From the NCBI GenBank assembly GCA_030491005.1, contig JAKZMJ010000032.1:1-64000 (forward strand): a DNA stretch of 64,000 nucleotides, written 5' to 3'. The stretch's first letter is position 1; every line of letters begins with the position of its first letter. This DNA comes from Sulfurospirillum sp. GTDB taxonomy: Bacteria; Campylobacterota; Campylobacteria; Campylobacterales; Arcobacteraceae. Positions 38,631 through 47,079 of this stretch are shown piece by piece. The notes beneath the pieces are model-generated. The model had not been told where the DNA came from. It ran no database searches and saw only the letters and a program-made list of their open reading frames with translations. The translations under genes and the position numbers were made by a program.

Positions 38631-40580
38631 CTATTCTTTAATATCCAAAGCATCTGAGTGTAAATCTTCTTTTTCAAAAACTTTTCCACCATGTTTTTTA
38701 ATGATATCTCTAACTCTTTGTCCTGTTATAACCTCAGTTTCAAGTAATTCTTTTGTCATTTCTTCAATAGCATCTTTGTTTTCTCTTAAAGATTTTAAAA
38801 CACAATCATAACGCTCACCCAATAATTTAATAGTATGCTCATCTAATTTCCTAGCCATATCATCAGAAAAATCTTTATGTGATTGACCACCTAAAAATTG
38901 ATTTGTTCTTTTTTCTAAAACCATTAAACCAGAAACATCACTCATACCATAAACAGACGCCATAGATTTTATAATATCAGTAGCTCTTTCAAGATCATTT
39001 CCAGCTCCTGTTGAAACTTCTCCTATAAATACTTCTTCAGAGGCTCTACCACCCAATAAAGTATCAACTTCAGCAATTAATTCATGTTTTTGCATTAAGT
39101 ATTTATTTTCTTCAGGTGTGTTTAAAGTATATCCCAAAGCAGCAAGCCCTCTTGGCACTATTGAAACTTTATTTACTTTTTTAGCACCTTTCGTAATCTC
39201 AGCGATTAAAGCATGACCGCTTTCATGATAAGCTACGATTTTTCGCTCTTTTGGTGATATCCTTCGTGATTTTTTTTCAAGTCCAGCTATTTGTCTTTCA
39301 ACTGCTTCTTTAAAATCAGAATTGTCTACTTGTGTTTTATTAGCTCTTCCAGCTAAAAGTGCAGCTTCATTAATAATATTTGCCAAATCAGCACCTGCAA
39401 GTCCTGCTGTCATTCTTGCTACATCATCTAAATCAACTTCTTTTGATATTTTAACTTCTTTTATATGTACTTTTAATATCTCAACTCTACCTTCAAAATC
39501 AGGCTTATCAACTAATACTTGTCTATCAAATCTTCCAGGTCTTAAAAGTGCAGGGTCTAAAACTTCAGGTCTATTTGTTGCTGCTAAGACTATAACAGGA
39601 GGACCATCTGTTGAGAAACCATCCATTTCAGCAAGTAATTGATTTAAAGTTTGTTCTCTTTCATCGTTTCCACCCATAGGTCCACCACTTGCTCTGCTTT
39701 TACCAATAGCATCTATTTCATCAATAAAAATAATAGCAGGGGCAACCTTTTTTGCTTGTTCAAAAAGATCTCTTACTCTACTAGCTCCTACTCCTACAAA
39801 CATTTCAATAAAAGAAGATCCAGTAACACTTAAAAAATCTACTTCAGCTTCACCTGCAACTGCTTTTGCTAAAAGTGTTTTACCAGTTCCAGGAGGACCT
39901 ACTAGTAAAATACCTTTTGGAATTTGAGCTCCAAGCTTTACATATCTATCTGGGTTTCTTAAAAACTCTATGATTTCTTCAACTTCTTCTTTTGCTTCTT
40001 TATTTCCAGCCATATCATCAAATTTTACATTTGGCTTTTCTGAGTCGATCATTTTTTTAGAAGATCCCATACCAAGGATACCTCCACCACCACCCATAGA
40101 TTTTGACATTTTCTTAGCTAAAAACATCCAAATTCCGATAAACAAAAAAACAGGAAGAACCCAACCAAATAAAATATCTGCTAAAATATTTTCTTCGTTC
40201 ATTCCACTATAAGAAACATTATGCTTCTCTAATAAGGGTACTAATGTACTATCAGGGATAACTTTTCTTGCTATATATTTTGTGATTTCATTTCCAAATG
40301 GTTTTGAAACAGCGATAATCTTTGTATTACCAATACCAACTTGTTCAATTTTTGAGCTTTTAATTAATTTTTTCAAATCAGAATATGTAACATTTAAAGT
40401 TTTTGATTTCATAGAACTAGACATATTTGAATTTGTAATATTTGATATTCCCGTTTCAGGAAAAATTGCTTTAAAAACAAAAATTGTAAGCATTGAAAAT
40501 ATAACAAAAATCAAAATAGGATTATTGTTAAAAAAATTATTTTTATCTCCATTATTATTTTTTTGTTCTTTCTTACTCAT
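38631..40580 (-). CDS. ftsH: ATP-dependent zinc metalloprotease FtsH
   Basis: A 649-residue membrane AAA protease. Two transmembrane segments (about residues 17-37 and 128-150) enclose a periplasmic domain. The AAA module has Walker A GPPGTGKT, Walker B IIFIDEID, the pore loop [10 protein letters not shown] and the SRH region [19 protein letters not shown]. The zinc site is HESGH with a downstream Asp in the [10 protein letters not shown] stretch. It degrades misassembled membrane proteins and short-lived regulators. It begins 13 bases after prmA and closes a ten-gene minus-strand run. The short tail after residue 620 is typical. Confidence 0.97.
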   Translation of the reverse strand: MSKKEQKNNNGDKNNFFNNNPILIFVIFSMLTIFVFKAIFPETGISNITNSNMSSSMKSKTLNVTYSDLKKLIKSSKIEQVGIGNTKIIAVSKPFGNEITKYIARKVIPDSTLVPLLEKHNVSYSGMNEENILADILFGWVLPVFLFIGIWMFLAKKMSKSMGGGGGILGMGSSKKMIDSEKPNVKFDDMAGNKEAKEEVEEIIEFLRNPDRYVKLGAQIPKGILLVGPPGTGKTLLAKAVAGEAEVDFLSVTGSSFIEMFVGVGASRVRDLFEQAKKVAPAIIFIDEIDAIGKSRASGGPMGGNDEREQTLNQLLAEMDGFSTDGPPVIVLAATNRPEVLDPALLRPGRFDRQVLVDKPDFEGRVEILKVHIKEVKISKEVDLDDVARMTAGLAGADLANIINEAALLAGRANKTQVDNSDFKEAVERQIAGLEKKSRRISPKERKIVAYHESGHALIAEITKGAKKVNKVSIVPRGLAALGYTLNTPEENKYLMQKHELIAEVDTLLGGRASEEVFIGEVSTGAGNDLERATDIIKSMASVYGMSDVSGLMVLEKRTNQFLGGQSHKDFSDDMARKLDEHTIKLLGERYDCVLKSLRENKDAIEEMTKELLETEVITGQRVRDIIKKHGGKVFEKEDLHSDALDIKE

Positions 40581-40593
40581 AAACTATAACTCC

Positions 40594-41403
40594 TTAATTT
40601 TTTGTAAACACAAGACTAATCCATTCGTTTTTACGAATTAATTTTACTTGTGTTAAATCTTTAAATTTTTCTAAAACTTTTTCTAAATATTTGTCCAAAA
40701 TACCAGATAATATTAATATACCATTTGATTTTAAACAGTTTTTTAATTCTTTATTTATTATAATTAAAACATCTGCGACAATATTCGCAATTACTATATC
40801 ATATTGTTCATTAGTTTCTTTAGCTGAGCCTATCCAATACTTATTACATTTAACATTATTTAAGGATAAATTTTTTAAGGCATCATTAACACATACTTCA
40901 TCAGTATCACAAATATCAACTACACAATTCTTTTTTAAAGCTGTTATTGCCAGTATACCACTACCTGTACCTACATCTAAAACTTTATTTTCATCTTTAG
41001 CAAATTCATCAATTGCCATAATACAAGATGATGTACTCTCATGATGACCTGAACCAAAAGATAATGCAGGATCAATGATAATATCTATTTTATCTTCTTT
41101 TTTTTCGCACCAAGATGGACGAATAAAATAACTAGCAATTTCAATAGCTTTTACTGAATCTTGATATTGTTTTATCCAATCAATATTGTCTTTCTTAGTT
41201 AAAATAGTTTCACATTTTAAATTTAGTTTTTTTGCAAAGCTAAGTACACCAAATTCTATATGATTTAAGTTTTCTTGGCTTCTTATAATTAGTTCATCAG
41301 GTTTTTCTTCAATAGCTTCATCGCTTAAAGAATTAAGTAGATTTAAAAATAATGTATAATTATTTTTTGTTTTAATGACTAATTCAAAATAATACTTTGA
41401 CAA
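40594..41403 (-). CDS. prmA: Ribosomal protein L11 methyltransferase
   Basis: A 269-residue class I methyltransferase. A small N-terminal substrate domain is followed by the SAM motif LDVGTGSGILAITAL, an acidic ribose-binding strand end (VDICDTDEVC) and NIVADVL, with the family segment PALSFGSGHHESTSSCI just before. PrmA trimethylates lysines and the N terminus of ribosomal protein L11. It is slightly shorter than the E. coli enzyme. It lies 55 bases after dusB and 13 before ftsH. In Campylobacterota prmA-ftsH adjacency is known to me from other genomes. Confidence 0.94.
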   Translation of the reverse strand: MSKYYFELVIKTKNNYTLFLNLLNSLSDEAIEEKPDELIIRSQENLNHIEFGVLSFAKKLNLKCETILTKKDNIDWIKQYQDSVKAIEIASYFIRPSWCEKKEDKIDIIIDPALSFGSGHHESTSSCIMAIDEFAKDENKVLDVGTGSGILAITALKKNCVVDICDTDEVCVNDALKNLSLNNVKCNKYWIGSAKETNEQYDIVIANIVADVLIIINKELKNCLKSNGILILSGILDKYLEKVLEKFKDLTQVKLIRKNEWISLVFTKN

Positions 41404-41458
41404 TAATGTCCTTTTTTTATAAATGGAGGTATTTTAGCTAAAAATCTTTTGAAGAATA

Positions 41459-42400
41459 TTAAATATGAGTAAAAAAATTTTCAATTATATCTCTCATAAC
41501 ATTTTTATCTTTAATTGTATTTATAATATCTCTAAACTGCGTTGCCCCATTATACCCTTTTGAGTATGAATGCAATAATTTTCTAAACATAACAACACCA
41601 TGTAAACCATGAAACTTTAAGACTTCATCATAATGTTCTAAAATAATTTCTTTTTTGAACTCAAGGCTTATCTCTTCAACTCCATATTTTAATTGATGAA
41701 AAATCCAAGGTTTTCCAATAGCACCCCGTCCTATCATGACACCATTTGCATTAGTAAATTCTAAAACTTCTTTTGCTTTTGTATAATCTTTTATATCTCC
41801 ATTTGCAATTACAGGTATACTAATAGCACTTTTCATAGCCTTAATAGCCTCATAATCTACAGGTGCTTTATATTTTCCAGCTCTTGTTCTTCCATGAACA
41901 CATACAAAATCAACACCACAATCTTCAACAGCTTTTCCGATTTCTATAGGAATTTTATCATTTACACCAATTCTAACTTTTGCAGATGTGTATTGTTTAT
42001 TTGAGTATTTTTTAACTGTAGATAAAATCTCTGTTAACTTTTTTAAATCGCCCAAAAGATTTGATCCTGATCCATGGTTAAAAACTTTAGGAGCAGGACA
42101 TCCACAATTTAAATCAATACCATCAATACCATCAATGTCATTTAATATCAAAACAGCATCACGTACTAATTCAGGTTTATTTCCTGCTATTTGAACAAAA
42201 TAAGGATCTTCTGTTGGCGATTTTTCAATCATTTTTAATGTTTTTTCTGATTTATGTACTAAAGCATTAGAAGATATCATCTCAGATATTGTCAAATCAG
42301 CACCAAACTTTTTTGCAATACTTCTAAAGGGCAGGTCAGTATAACCTGCAAGTGGTGCTAGTATTATAAGTTTTTTATTAAAATCTAACTTTTTTTGCAT
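41459..42400 (-). CDS. dusB: tRNA-dihydrouridine synthase (DusB family)
   Basis: A 313-residue flavoenzyme reducing uridines in the tRNA D-loop. Motifs in order: LAPLAGYTDLPFRSIAKKFG (FMN binding), DLNCGCPAPKV with the catalytic Cys, CVHGRTRAGKYK, and IPVIANGDI followed by GVMIGRGAIGKPW. The set is that of the Dus family, closest in my judgement to DusB. Start ATG adjoins the stop of the upstream membrane protein gene. The C-terminal helical RNA-binding region is short but present. Confidence 0.93.
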   Translation of the reverse strand: MQKKLDFNKKLIILAPLAGYTDLPFRSIAKKFGADLTISEMISSNALVHKSEKTLKMIEKSPTEDPYFVQIAGNKPELVRDAVLILNDIDGIDGIDLNCGCPAPKVFNHGSGSNLLGDLKKLTEILSTVKKYSNKQYTSAKVRIGVNDKIPIEIGKAVEDCGVDFVCVHGRTRAGKYKAPVDYEAIKAMKSAISIPVIANGDIKDYTKAKEVLEFTNANGVMIGRGAIGKPWIFHQLKYGVEEISLEFKKEIILEHYDEVLKFHGLHGVVMFRKLLHSYSKGYNGATQFRDIINTIKDKNVMRDIIENFFTHI

Positions 42401-43417
42401 TTAATATAAATTAAGATCATTTAAAGAATAATGTTTTCCTGCATCTTTTAAATCAAGTAATGCTCTAAAGAATACAAAATCTTGTTTTGTATAAGCAGAT
42501 AAAATTTCTCTAGCTTTATCCATCATTTCTAAATCAAATAATATATATAAATATGAATTCATTGCAAGTTCATTATCTTTTGATATAAGTTCACAAAATT
42601 CTAATAGTTCATCAGGTTGTATTTCATTTTTATACATTTTAACAAGAGTGATATACTCTTCTTTTGTATAATCTAATTTTTTAACAAGTTCATATATCTC
42701 ATCATTGCTTAGCCCAAATTCTTTATTTTTAATATTTTTTTCAAAAAGTTTTAAAGCCATTTCTTTATCTAAATTTATTAATGAATAAAATTTCTTAATT
42801 GTTGTCATACTTTTTTGCTCAAGAACATTTAAAAAAGCTTTTTTTATAATACAATTTGAATATTGTTTATAATTTTTCAAAATTTCCATACAAAAATCTA
42901 TTTCCTTCTCTAGCTTATTGATATTATTTATTTTACTTAATGAAGAATTTAATCCCAATGAAATAACTTTTTCATTAATATACTTACCTGCTTTTATATT
43001 TTTAATATTTGCAACAATATTATTTAACTCTTTATTTGAAGAAGTAAATATAGTATCTTTAACATCAATATGAAATTGATTTAAAATATCAGCAAGGTTT
43101 CGATATCCTTTAGTTTTATATCTTCTTACATCATCTTTTTGCAATAAAAATACTTTTAATGCTTCAATAATAGATTTTTCATCTTTAATAAATGCAGAAT
43201 CTTTAATATAATGCTTAGTACCATAAAAAACTAAATGAAGTACAGTAGACAGTACTAATACAACTAAAGGTAGGATTATCCAAATAAATAGTGGTAAACT
43301 TAAAGAATATTCCAATACACTTAATTCATAGTCTATAAAACCAATTTGACTAACTACATACAAGCCAACAACGATAATTAATAATAACGAAAGTCCTATA
43401 TATATCTTAATTCCCAT
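42401..43417 (-). CDS. Unknown membrane-anchored helical protein
   Basis: A 338-residue protein I cannot assign. Two transmembrane helices lie at about residues 5-27 and 38-66. The remaining 270 residues are cytoplasmic by the positive-inside trend, rich in Lys, Glu, Leu and Ile, and look like an all-helical repeat array (for example ALKLFEKNIKNKEFGLSNDE and DNELAMNSYLYILFDLEMMD), possibly TPR-like. It lies between dksA and dusB with gaps of 15 bases and none, so it is part of the same operon. Similar proteins appear to exist across Campylobacterota, but I know of no function. Confidence 0.75.
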   Translation of the reverse strand: MGIKIYIGLSLLLIIVVGLYVVSQIGFIDYELSVLEYSLSLPLFIWIILPLVVLVLSTVLHLVFYGTKHYIKDSAFIKDEKSIIEALKVFLLQKDDVRRYKTKGYRNLADILNQFHIDVKDTIFTSSNKELNNIVANIKNIKAGKYINEKVISLGLNSSLSKINNINKLEKEIDFCMEILKNYKQYSNCIIKKAFLNVLEQKSMTTIKKFYSLINLDKEMALKLFEKNIKNKEFGLSNDEIYELVKKLDYTKEEYITLVKMYKNEIQPDELLEFCELISKDNELAMNSYLYILFDLEMMDKAREILSAYTKQDFVFFRALLDLKDAGKHYSLNDLNLY

Positions 43418-43432
43418 ATTAATCCTTCTATT

Positions 43433-43786
43433 TTATTGTTCTTCTTCATAAATTTCTCTACAAGGAGTACAAAATTTTGCAAATGGTTTAGCTCTTAGTC
43501 TAGCTATTGATATATGTTCATCACACATCTCACAAACTCCATAAGCTTTTTTTCTAATTCGAATAATTGCATCTTCAATTTCTTTTAATTCTTTTATCTG
43601 TTGATTTGCAATAATGCCTTCTTTAAAACTATCACTAGATACTTCAGCATAATCAATTTCATCATTACATTCTGAATTTTTTAAAGAATCTATACTATCT
43701 CTGCTATCTTGAATAGTTTTAATAATGGTTTGTTTTCTATTAAGTAAAACATTTTCTAACTCTTCTATTTGTTTTTTAGTAGCCAC
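43433..43786 (-). CDS. dksA: DksA/TraR-family RNA polymerase-binding protein
   Basis: A 117-residue protein with an N-terminal coiled-coil (about residues 3-75) and a C-terminal zinc finger with C85, C88, C106 and C109 (CEMC and CTPC) separated by SIARLRAKPFAKF. DksA enters the RNA polymerase secondary channel and with ppGpp adjusts rRNA and amino-acid gene transcription. The acidic coiled-coil tip is present as NDEIDYAEV. In Campylobacter jejuni the order accD-rlmH-dksA is the same. It is 51 bases after rlmH. Confidence 0.92.
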   Translation of the reverse strand: MATKKQIEELENVLLNRKQTIIKTIQDSRDSIDSLKNSECNDEIDYAEVSSDSFKEGIIANQQIKELKEIEDAIIRIRKKAYGVCEMCDEHISIARLRAKPFAKFCTPCREIYEEEQ

Positions 43787-43837
43787 GATTTTTCCTTGTG
43801 AATAAATTTTTTGATAGTATACAAAAAATCATATAAA

Positions 43838-44295
43838 TTATTTATGATACGGATGATTATTTTTTATACTAAGTGCTCTAAAAATTTGCTCAAATAGTAC
43901 TAGATGTACGATTTTATGTGCCATTGTCAAAGTACTCAAACTAATTATATTTGTACATTTTCTTAAAAAATTTTCTTCAAATCCATAGGCTCCACCTACA
44001 AAAAAATTGATTTCTGAATGATTTTCTAATAGTTTAGAAAATTTAAAACTATCAATTTGTTTTCCTTTTACATCTAAAGCAATGTTAAATTTTTTTAAAT
44101 ATGGTAAATAAGCTATAGTATAAGATTTTTTTGCTGTTAGTTCATTTATTGTGTGAGCTTTTGCGATATTTTTGTTAAATATATTATAAATAGTTACTTT
44201 AGCATATTTTGAACACATTATAATAAAATCTTGTACCAATTTATCATAATCATCTTTGGTAGTTTTTTGTATTGTATAAATATTAATTTTTATCA
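43838..44295 (-). CDS. rlmH: 23S rRNA (pseudouridine-1915-N3) methyltransferase RlmH
   Basis: A SPOUT-family methyltransferase, 152 residues from the preferred GTG at 44295. The open frame reaches an ATG at 44332, but the added 12 residues have no family match and would sit deep in thiE, whereas starting at GTG gives the usual IKINIYTI beginning and a 13-base overlap with thiE. Motifs: FFVGGAYGF, LSTLTMAHKIVHLVLFEQIFRA and the terminal NNHPYHK, diagnostic of RlmH. It modifies helix 69 of 23S rRNA in assembled ribosomes. No strong ribosome-binding site precedes the GTG, so coupling with thiE is likely. Confidence 0.9.
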
Positions 44296-44909
44296 CTTGA
44301 TTTATCTTTATATAAAGCTGAACCAACAACATTAAATCTTATATTTTTAATTTTATCATCAATATGAACCCCACCAATAGCACAAACAGGTTTTTTTGAT
44401 ATTTTAGCTAGATAAGATATTTTATGTCCTAGTATATCCTTAACATCTTTTGTACTAGAAGTTCTAAATGCTCCTAAACCTATATAATCAATATCTAAAG
44501 TATTAGCTTCTAAGATTTCTTTTTCATTATGCGTGCTTAAACCTAAAAGTTTATTTTGCATTTTTTTCCTAAGTAGTAATATCGCTATTTTTTTATCTTT
44601 ATGAATTTTGCTAAGATCTTCTTGTCCTAAATGCAAACCATCAGCATAGTGTATCAATTCTATTTTATCATTAATTATAAGAGGAATATTCACTTTCTTT
44701 TTTAGATATATTAAGTTTGTTTTTTGTAAAGCCAGATCAGATATTTTATCTCTATATTGTATAATTTTAACATCAAATTTTTTTATCATAGAAATAAAAT
44801 TATCTAAATTCATATTTCTTTCTAATAATGTTTCCCAATCACATAAGGCATATAAATAATTATATTTATCTAAGTTATATCCTAAAATTTGTGTAAAATT
44901 ATTCTTCAT
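44283..44909 (-). CDS. thiE: Thiamine-phosphate synthase family protein (ThiE/TenI)
   Basis: A 208-residue TIM-barrel protein. Motifs match ThiE: KIIQYRDK (for QxRxK), IINDKIELIHYADGLHLGQEDL, GLSTHNEKEI, the pyrophosphate loop GLGAFRTSSTKD, and CAIGGV. ThiE joins the pyrimidine and thiazole precursors of thiamine. The C terminus is compact and ends NVVGSALYK plus a short tail. TenI-like proteins are the alternative; presence of the STKD loop and GLHLGQED favours an active ThiE. It sits between accD and rlmH, where Campylobacter jejuni, as I recall, has no such gene; it overlaps accD by 11 bases and rlmH by 13. Confidence 0.82.
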   Translation of the reverse strand: MKNNFTQILGYNLDKYNYLYALCDWETLLERNMNLDNFISMIKKFDVKIIQYRDKISDLALQKTNLIYLKKKVNIPLIINDKIELIHYADGLHLGQEDLSKIHKDKKIAILLLRKKMQNKLLGLSTHNEKEILEANTLDIDYIGLGAFRTSSTKDVKDILGHKISYLAKISKKPVCAIGGVHIDDKIKNIRFNVVGSALYKDKSSDKN

Positions 44910-45768
44910 GTATCACTTTTTTATTAAACATTACTAATAAGTCACTAATAGTTTGTTTCATATCATTTCTATTTACAAGCATATCTATTGAACCTTTTTC
45001 AAGCAAAAATTCAGCTTTTTGAAAACCATCAGGTAAATCAGAACCAATTGTTTGCTTAATCACTCTTTGTCCTGCAAAACCAATTAAAGCACCAGGCTCT
45101 GCCATAATAATATCTCCTAAGAATGCAAAAGAAGCAGATACTCCTCCCATAGTAGGATCTGTTAATACTGATATGAAAGGTAGTTTAGCAAGATCCATTC
45201 TTTTTAAAGCAGCTGATGTTTTAGCCATTTGCATTAATGCAAATGTAGACTCTTGCATTCTAGCTCCTCCAGATGCTGAAACTATTATTAAACCTTCTTG
45301 TTTCTCTAAAGCTCTATTAATTGACCTAACAATTTTTTCACCCTCAACAGAACCTAAAGACCCTCCCATAAATGAGAAATCAAAAACGACTATTTGAACA
45401 TTTACTCCATTCATAGTACACTCACCACTAATAACAGCAGAGTATCGTCCTGTTTTTGCATAGGCATCTTCAACTCTTTTTTTATACGACTTTTTATCTA
45501 CAAATTTTAAAGGATCTGTTGGTTTTAAGTCTTTATCATATTCTACAAATGAACCTTCATCACTTAAAAGTTCTATTCTTGCTTTTGCTCCAATTCTCAT
45601 ATGAAAATTACATTTAGGACAAATATGATTTTGATTTGAAACTTCCTTGAAAAACATTAACGAATTACACTCAGGGCATTTAATCCAATGTGAGGGTGCA
45701 TCATTTTTATTTGCTTGTTCTTTTGTTTTATCAAACGAAATTTTATTAAATAAATTTTTTAAATCCAT
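44899..45768 (-). CDS. accD: Acetyl-CoA carboxylase carboxyltransferase beta subunit
   Basis: A 289-residue subunit that with AccA transfers carboxyl from biotin to acetyl-CoA, the first step of fatty-acid synthesis. The zinc ribbon has C31, C34, C50 and C53 (CPEC and CPKC). The crotonase-like core shows FMGGSLGSVEGEKI, SASGGARMQES and DPTMGGVSASFAFLGD, the CoA-binding region, and GFAGQRVI. It is 10 bases after metK and overlaps thiE by 11. AccA, AccB and AccC are not here. Standard length and motifs. Confidence 0.97.
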   Translation of the reverse strand: MDLKNLFNKISFDKTKEQANKNDAPSHWIKCPECNSLMFFKEVSNQNHICPKCNFHMRIGAKARIELLSDEGSFVEYDKDLKPTDPLKFVDKKSYKKRVEDAYAKTGRYSAVISGECTMNGVNVQIVVFDFSFMGGSLGSVEGEKIVRSINRALEKQEGLIIVSASGGARMQESTFALMQMAKTSAALKRMDLAKLPFISVLTDPTMGGVSASFAFLGDIIMAEPGALIGFAGQRVIKQTIGSDLPDGFQKAEFLLEKGSIDMLVNRNDMKQTISDLLVMFNKKVIHEE

Positions 45769-45778
45769 CTCATAGCCT

Positions 45779-46990
45779 TTATTTTAATATTTTAAATTTA
45801 TCAAGTTCATCTAATTTTTCCCAAGGATAATCACTTTGACCTACTTGACCCCTTGCTGCTACATCTGCAAACATAAAGGTTTCAGCACTTGGTTTATCTA
45901 AAGAGAATTTTTGAGTAATCCACTTTGGTGTTAATGAAAAGTTTTCCATTATAAATGAAGACAATTCATCATCATTTGCACTTGTAAATGTTCCAAAAGT
46001 ATCAACTGAAACTGAAGTTGGTTTTGCTACTCCAATTGCATAAGAAATTTGTACAGTACACTTTAGCGCAAGTTTTGAAGCAACTATATGTTTAGCTAAC
46101 CAACGTGCTACATAAAGTCCAGATCTATCAACCTTTGTATAATCTTTTGAACTTTGAGCTCCACCTCCTATAGGGGAATATCCTCCATAAGTATCAACGA
46201 TTAGTTTTCTTCCAGTTAACCCACTGTCATGAAGTGAAGAGTGATTAACATATCTCCCCGTAGGATTAATGTGAATAATTGTATCTTCTTTTATATATAA
46301 AGAAGTAGGAAGTCCAGTATCATCAATTAATCCTTGAATTAACTCCCTTACTTCTTCGATTTTCATACTTTGGACACAAGGAGCAGATACAACAATAGTA
46401 TGTATTCTTTGAGCTTTACAATTCTCAAAATTATTTTTATTACCATAATCTAAAGTAACTTGTGTTTTAATATCAACACCTAATTTATGATTATGATTTA
46501 AGGCATAATTATATACTTTATTCATTATCATTCTTGCATATGTAATGGCTGCTGGCATAAAATCTGATGTTTCATTTGAAGCAAAACCAAACATAATACC
46601 TTGATCTCCTGCACCAATTTCACCTGTACTTTGATCAACACCTTGGTTTATATCAGCACTTTGTTGATTTAATAGAACTTGAACTTTCACATCATCAGGA
46701 TGTAAACATTGTTTTTTGCTAAAAGATGATTTACCATCATAGCCTATTTTTTTTAAAGCTTTTTTAACGATTTGTGTATAATCTTCGTCGCTTAATTTTT
46801 TATTAGATTTAACTTCTCCACCAATAATTATATGCTTTCCTGCTACGAATACTTCACTAGCAACTCTACTATTTGGATCGCTTATAATTAATGTATCTAC
46901 GATACTATCAGCTATTATATCAGCACATTTATCAGGATGACCTGGACTTACTACTTCACTAGTAAATAAATATTTTGTTTTGTTTTCCAT
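45779..46990 (-). CDS. metK: S-adenosylmethionine synthetase
   Basis: A 403-residue enzyme making S-adenosylmethionine from ATP and methionine. Motifs: SPGHPDKCADII, GAGDQGIMFGFA and GGGAQSSKDYTKVDRS, covering the ATP, metal and P-loop positions. The frame extends 13 codons further to an ATG at 47029, but that ATG has no ribosome-binding site; the ATG at 46990 has AGGAAA six bases upstream and gives the expected MENKTKYLFTSE start. The extra 13 codons come from a 24-base direct duplication of the start region. It precedes accD by 10 bases. Confidence 0.95.
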   Translation of the reverse strand: MENKTKYLFTSEVVSPGHPDKCADIIADSIVDTLIISDPNSRVASEVFVAGKHIIIGGEVKSNKKLSDEDYTQIVKKALKKIGYDGKSSFSKKQCLHPDDVKVQVLLNQQSADINQGVDQSTGEIGAGDQGIMFGFASNETSDFMPAAITYARMIMNKVYNYALNHNHKLGVDIKTQVTLDYGNKNNFENCKAQRIHTIVVSAPCVQSMKIEEVRELIQGLIDDTGLPTSLYIKEDTIIHINPTGRYVNHSSLHDSGLTGRKLIVDTYGGYSPIGGGAQSSKDYTKVDRSGLYVARWLAKHIVASKLALKCTVQISYAIGVAKPTSVSVDTFGTFTSANDDELSSFIMENFSLTPKWITQKFSLDKPSAETFMFADVAARGQVGQSDYPWEKLDELDKFKILK

Positions 46991-47016
46991 GTTTGTTTTC
47001 CTATTTTGTTTTCCAT
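46951..47016 (-). other. Short out-of-frame ORF overlapping the metK start
   Basis: An ATG at 47016 lies in the upstream copy of the duplicated start region with GGAAA at the same six-base spacing as the metK start. It opens a 21-codon frame that runs past the metK ATG and stops in TAG at 46951-46953. If translated it would compete with metK initiation. No protein homology is evident. Confidence 0.35.
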
Positions 47017-47027
47017 GTTTGTTTTCC
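46978..47027. repeat. 24-bp direct repeat duplicating the metK initiation region
   Basis: On the minus strand, bases 47027-47004 and 47001-46978 are identical 24-mers separated by TA (period 26), each containing GGAAAACAAACATGG, i.e. ribosome-binding site, spacer and start codon. Because 26 is not a multiple of three, the duplicated ATG is out of frame with metK. Confidence 0.9.
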
Positions 47028-47079
47028 ATTAAACATAAGTATTTTTTTAAAATTATATATATTCAATAGTTGTTCTTGA

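Noticed and set aside
39322-39642. Plus-strand open frame of 106 codons opposite ftsH
   Set aside because: It is antisense to the most conserved part of the AAA domain, has biased composition rich in Ser and Ala, and no ribosome-binding site; a shadow frame.
47030-47079. SAM riboswitch or S-box leader for metK
   Set aside because: The gap to glmS is only about 50 bases with no conserved riboswitch core or terminator.
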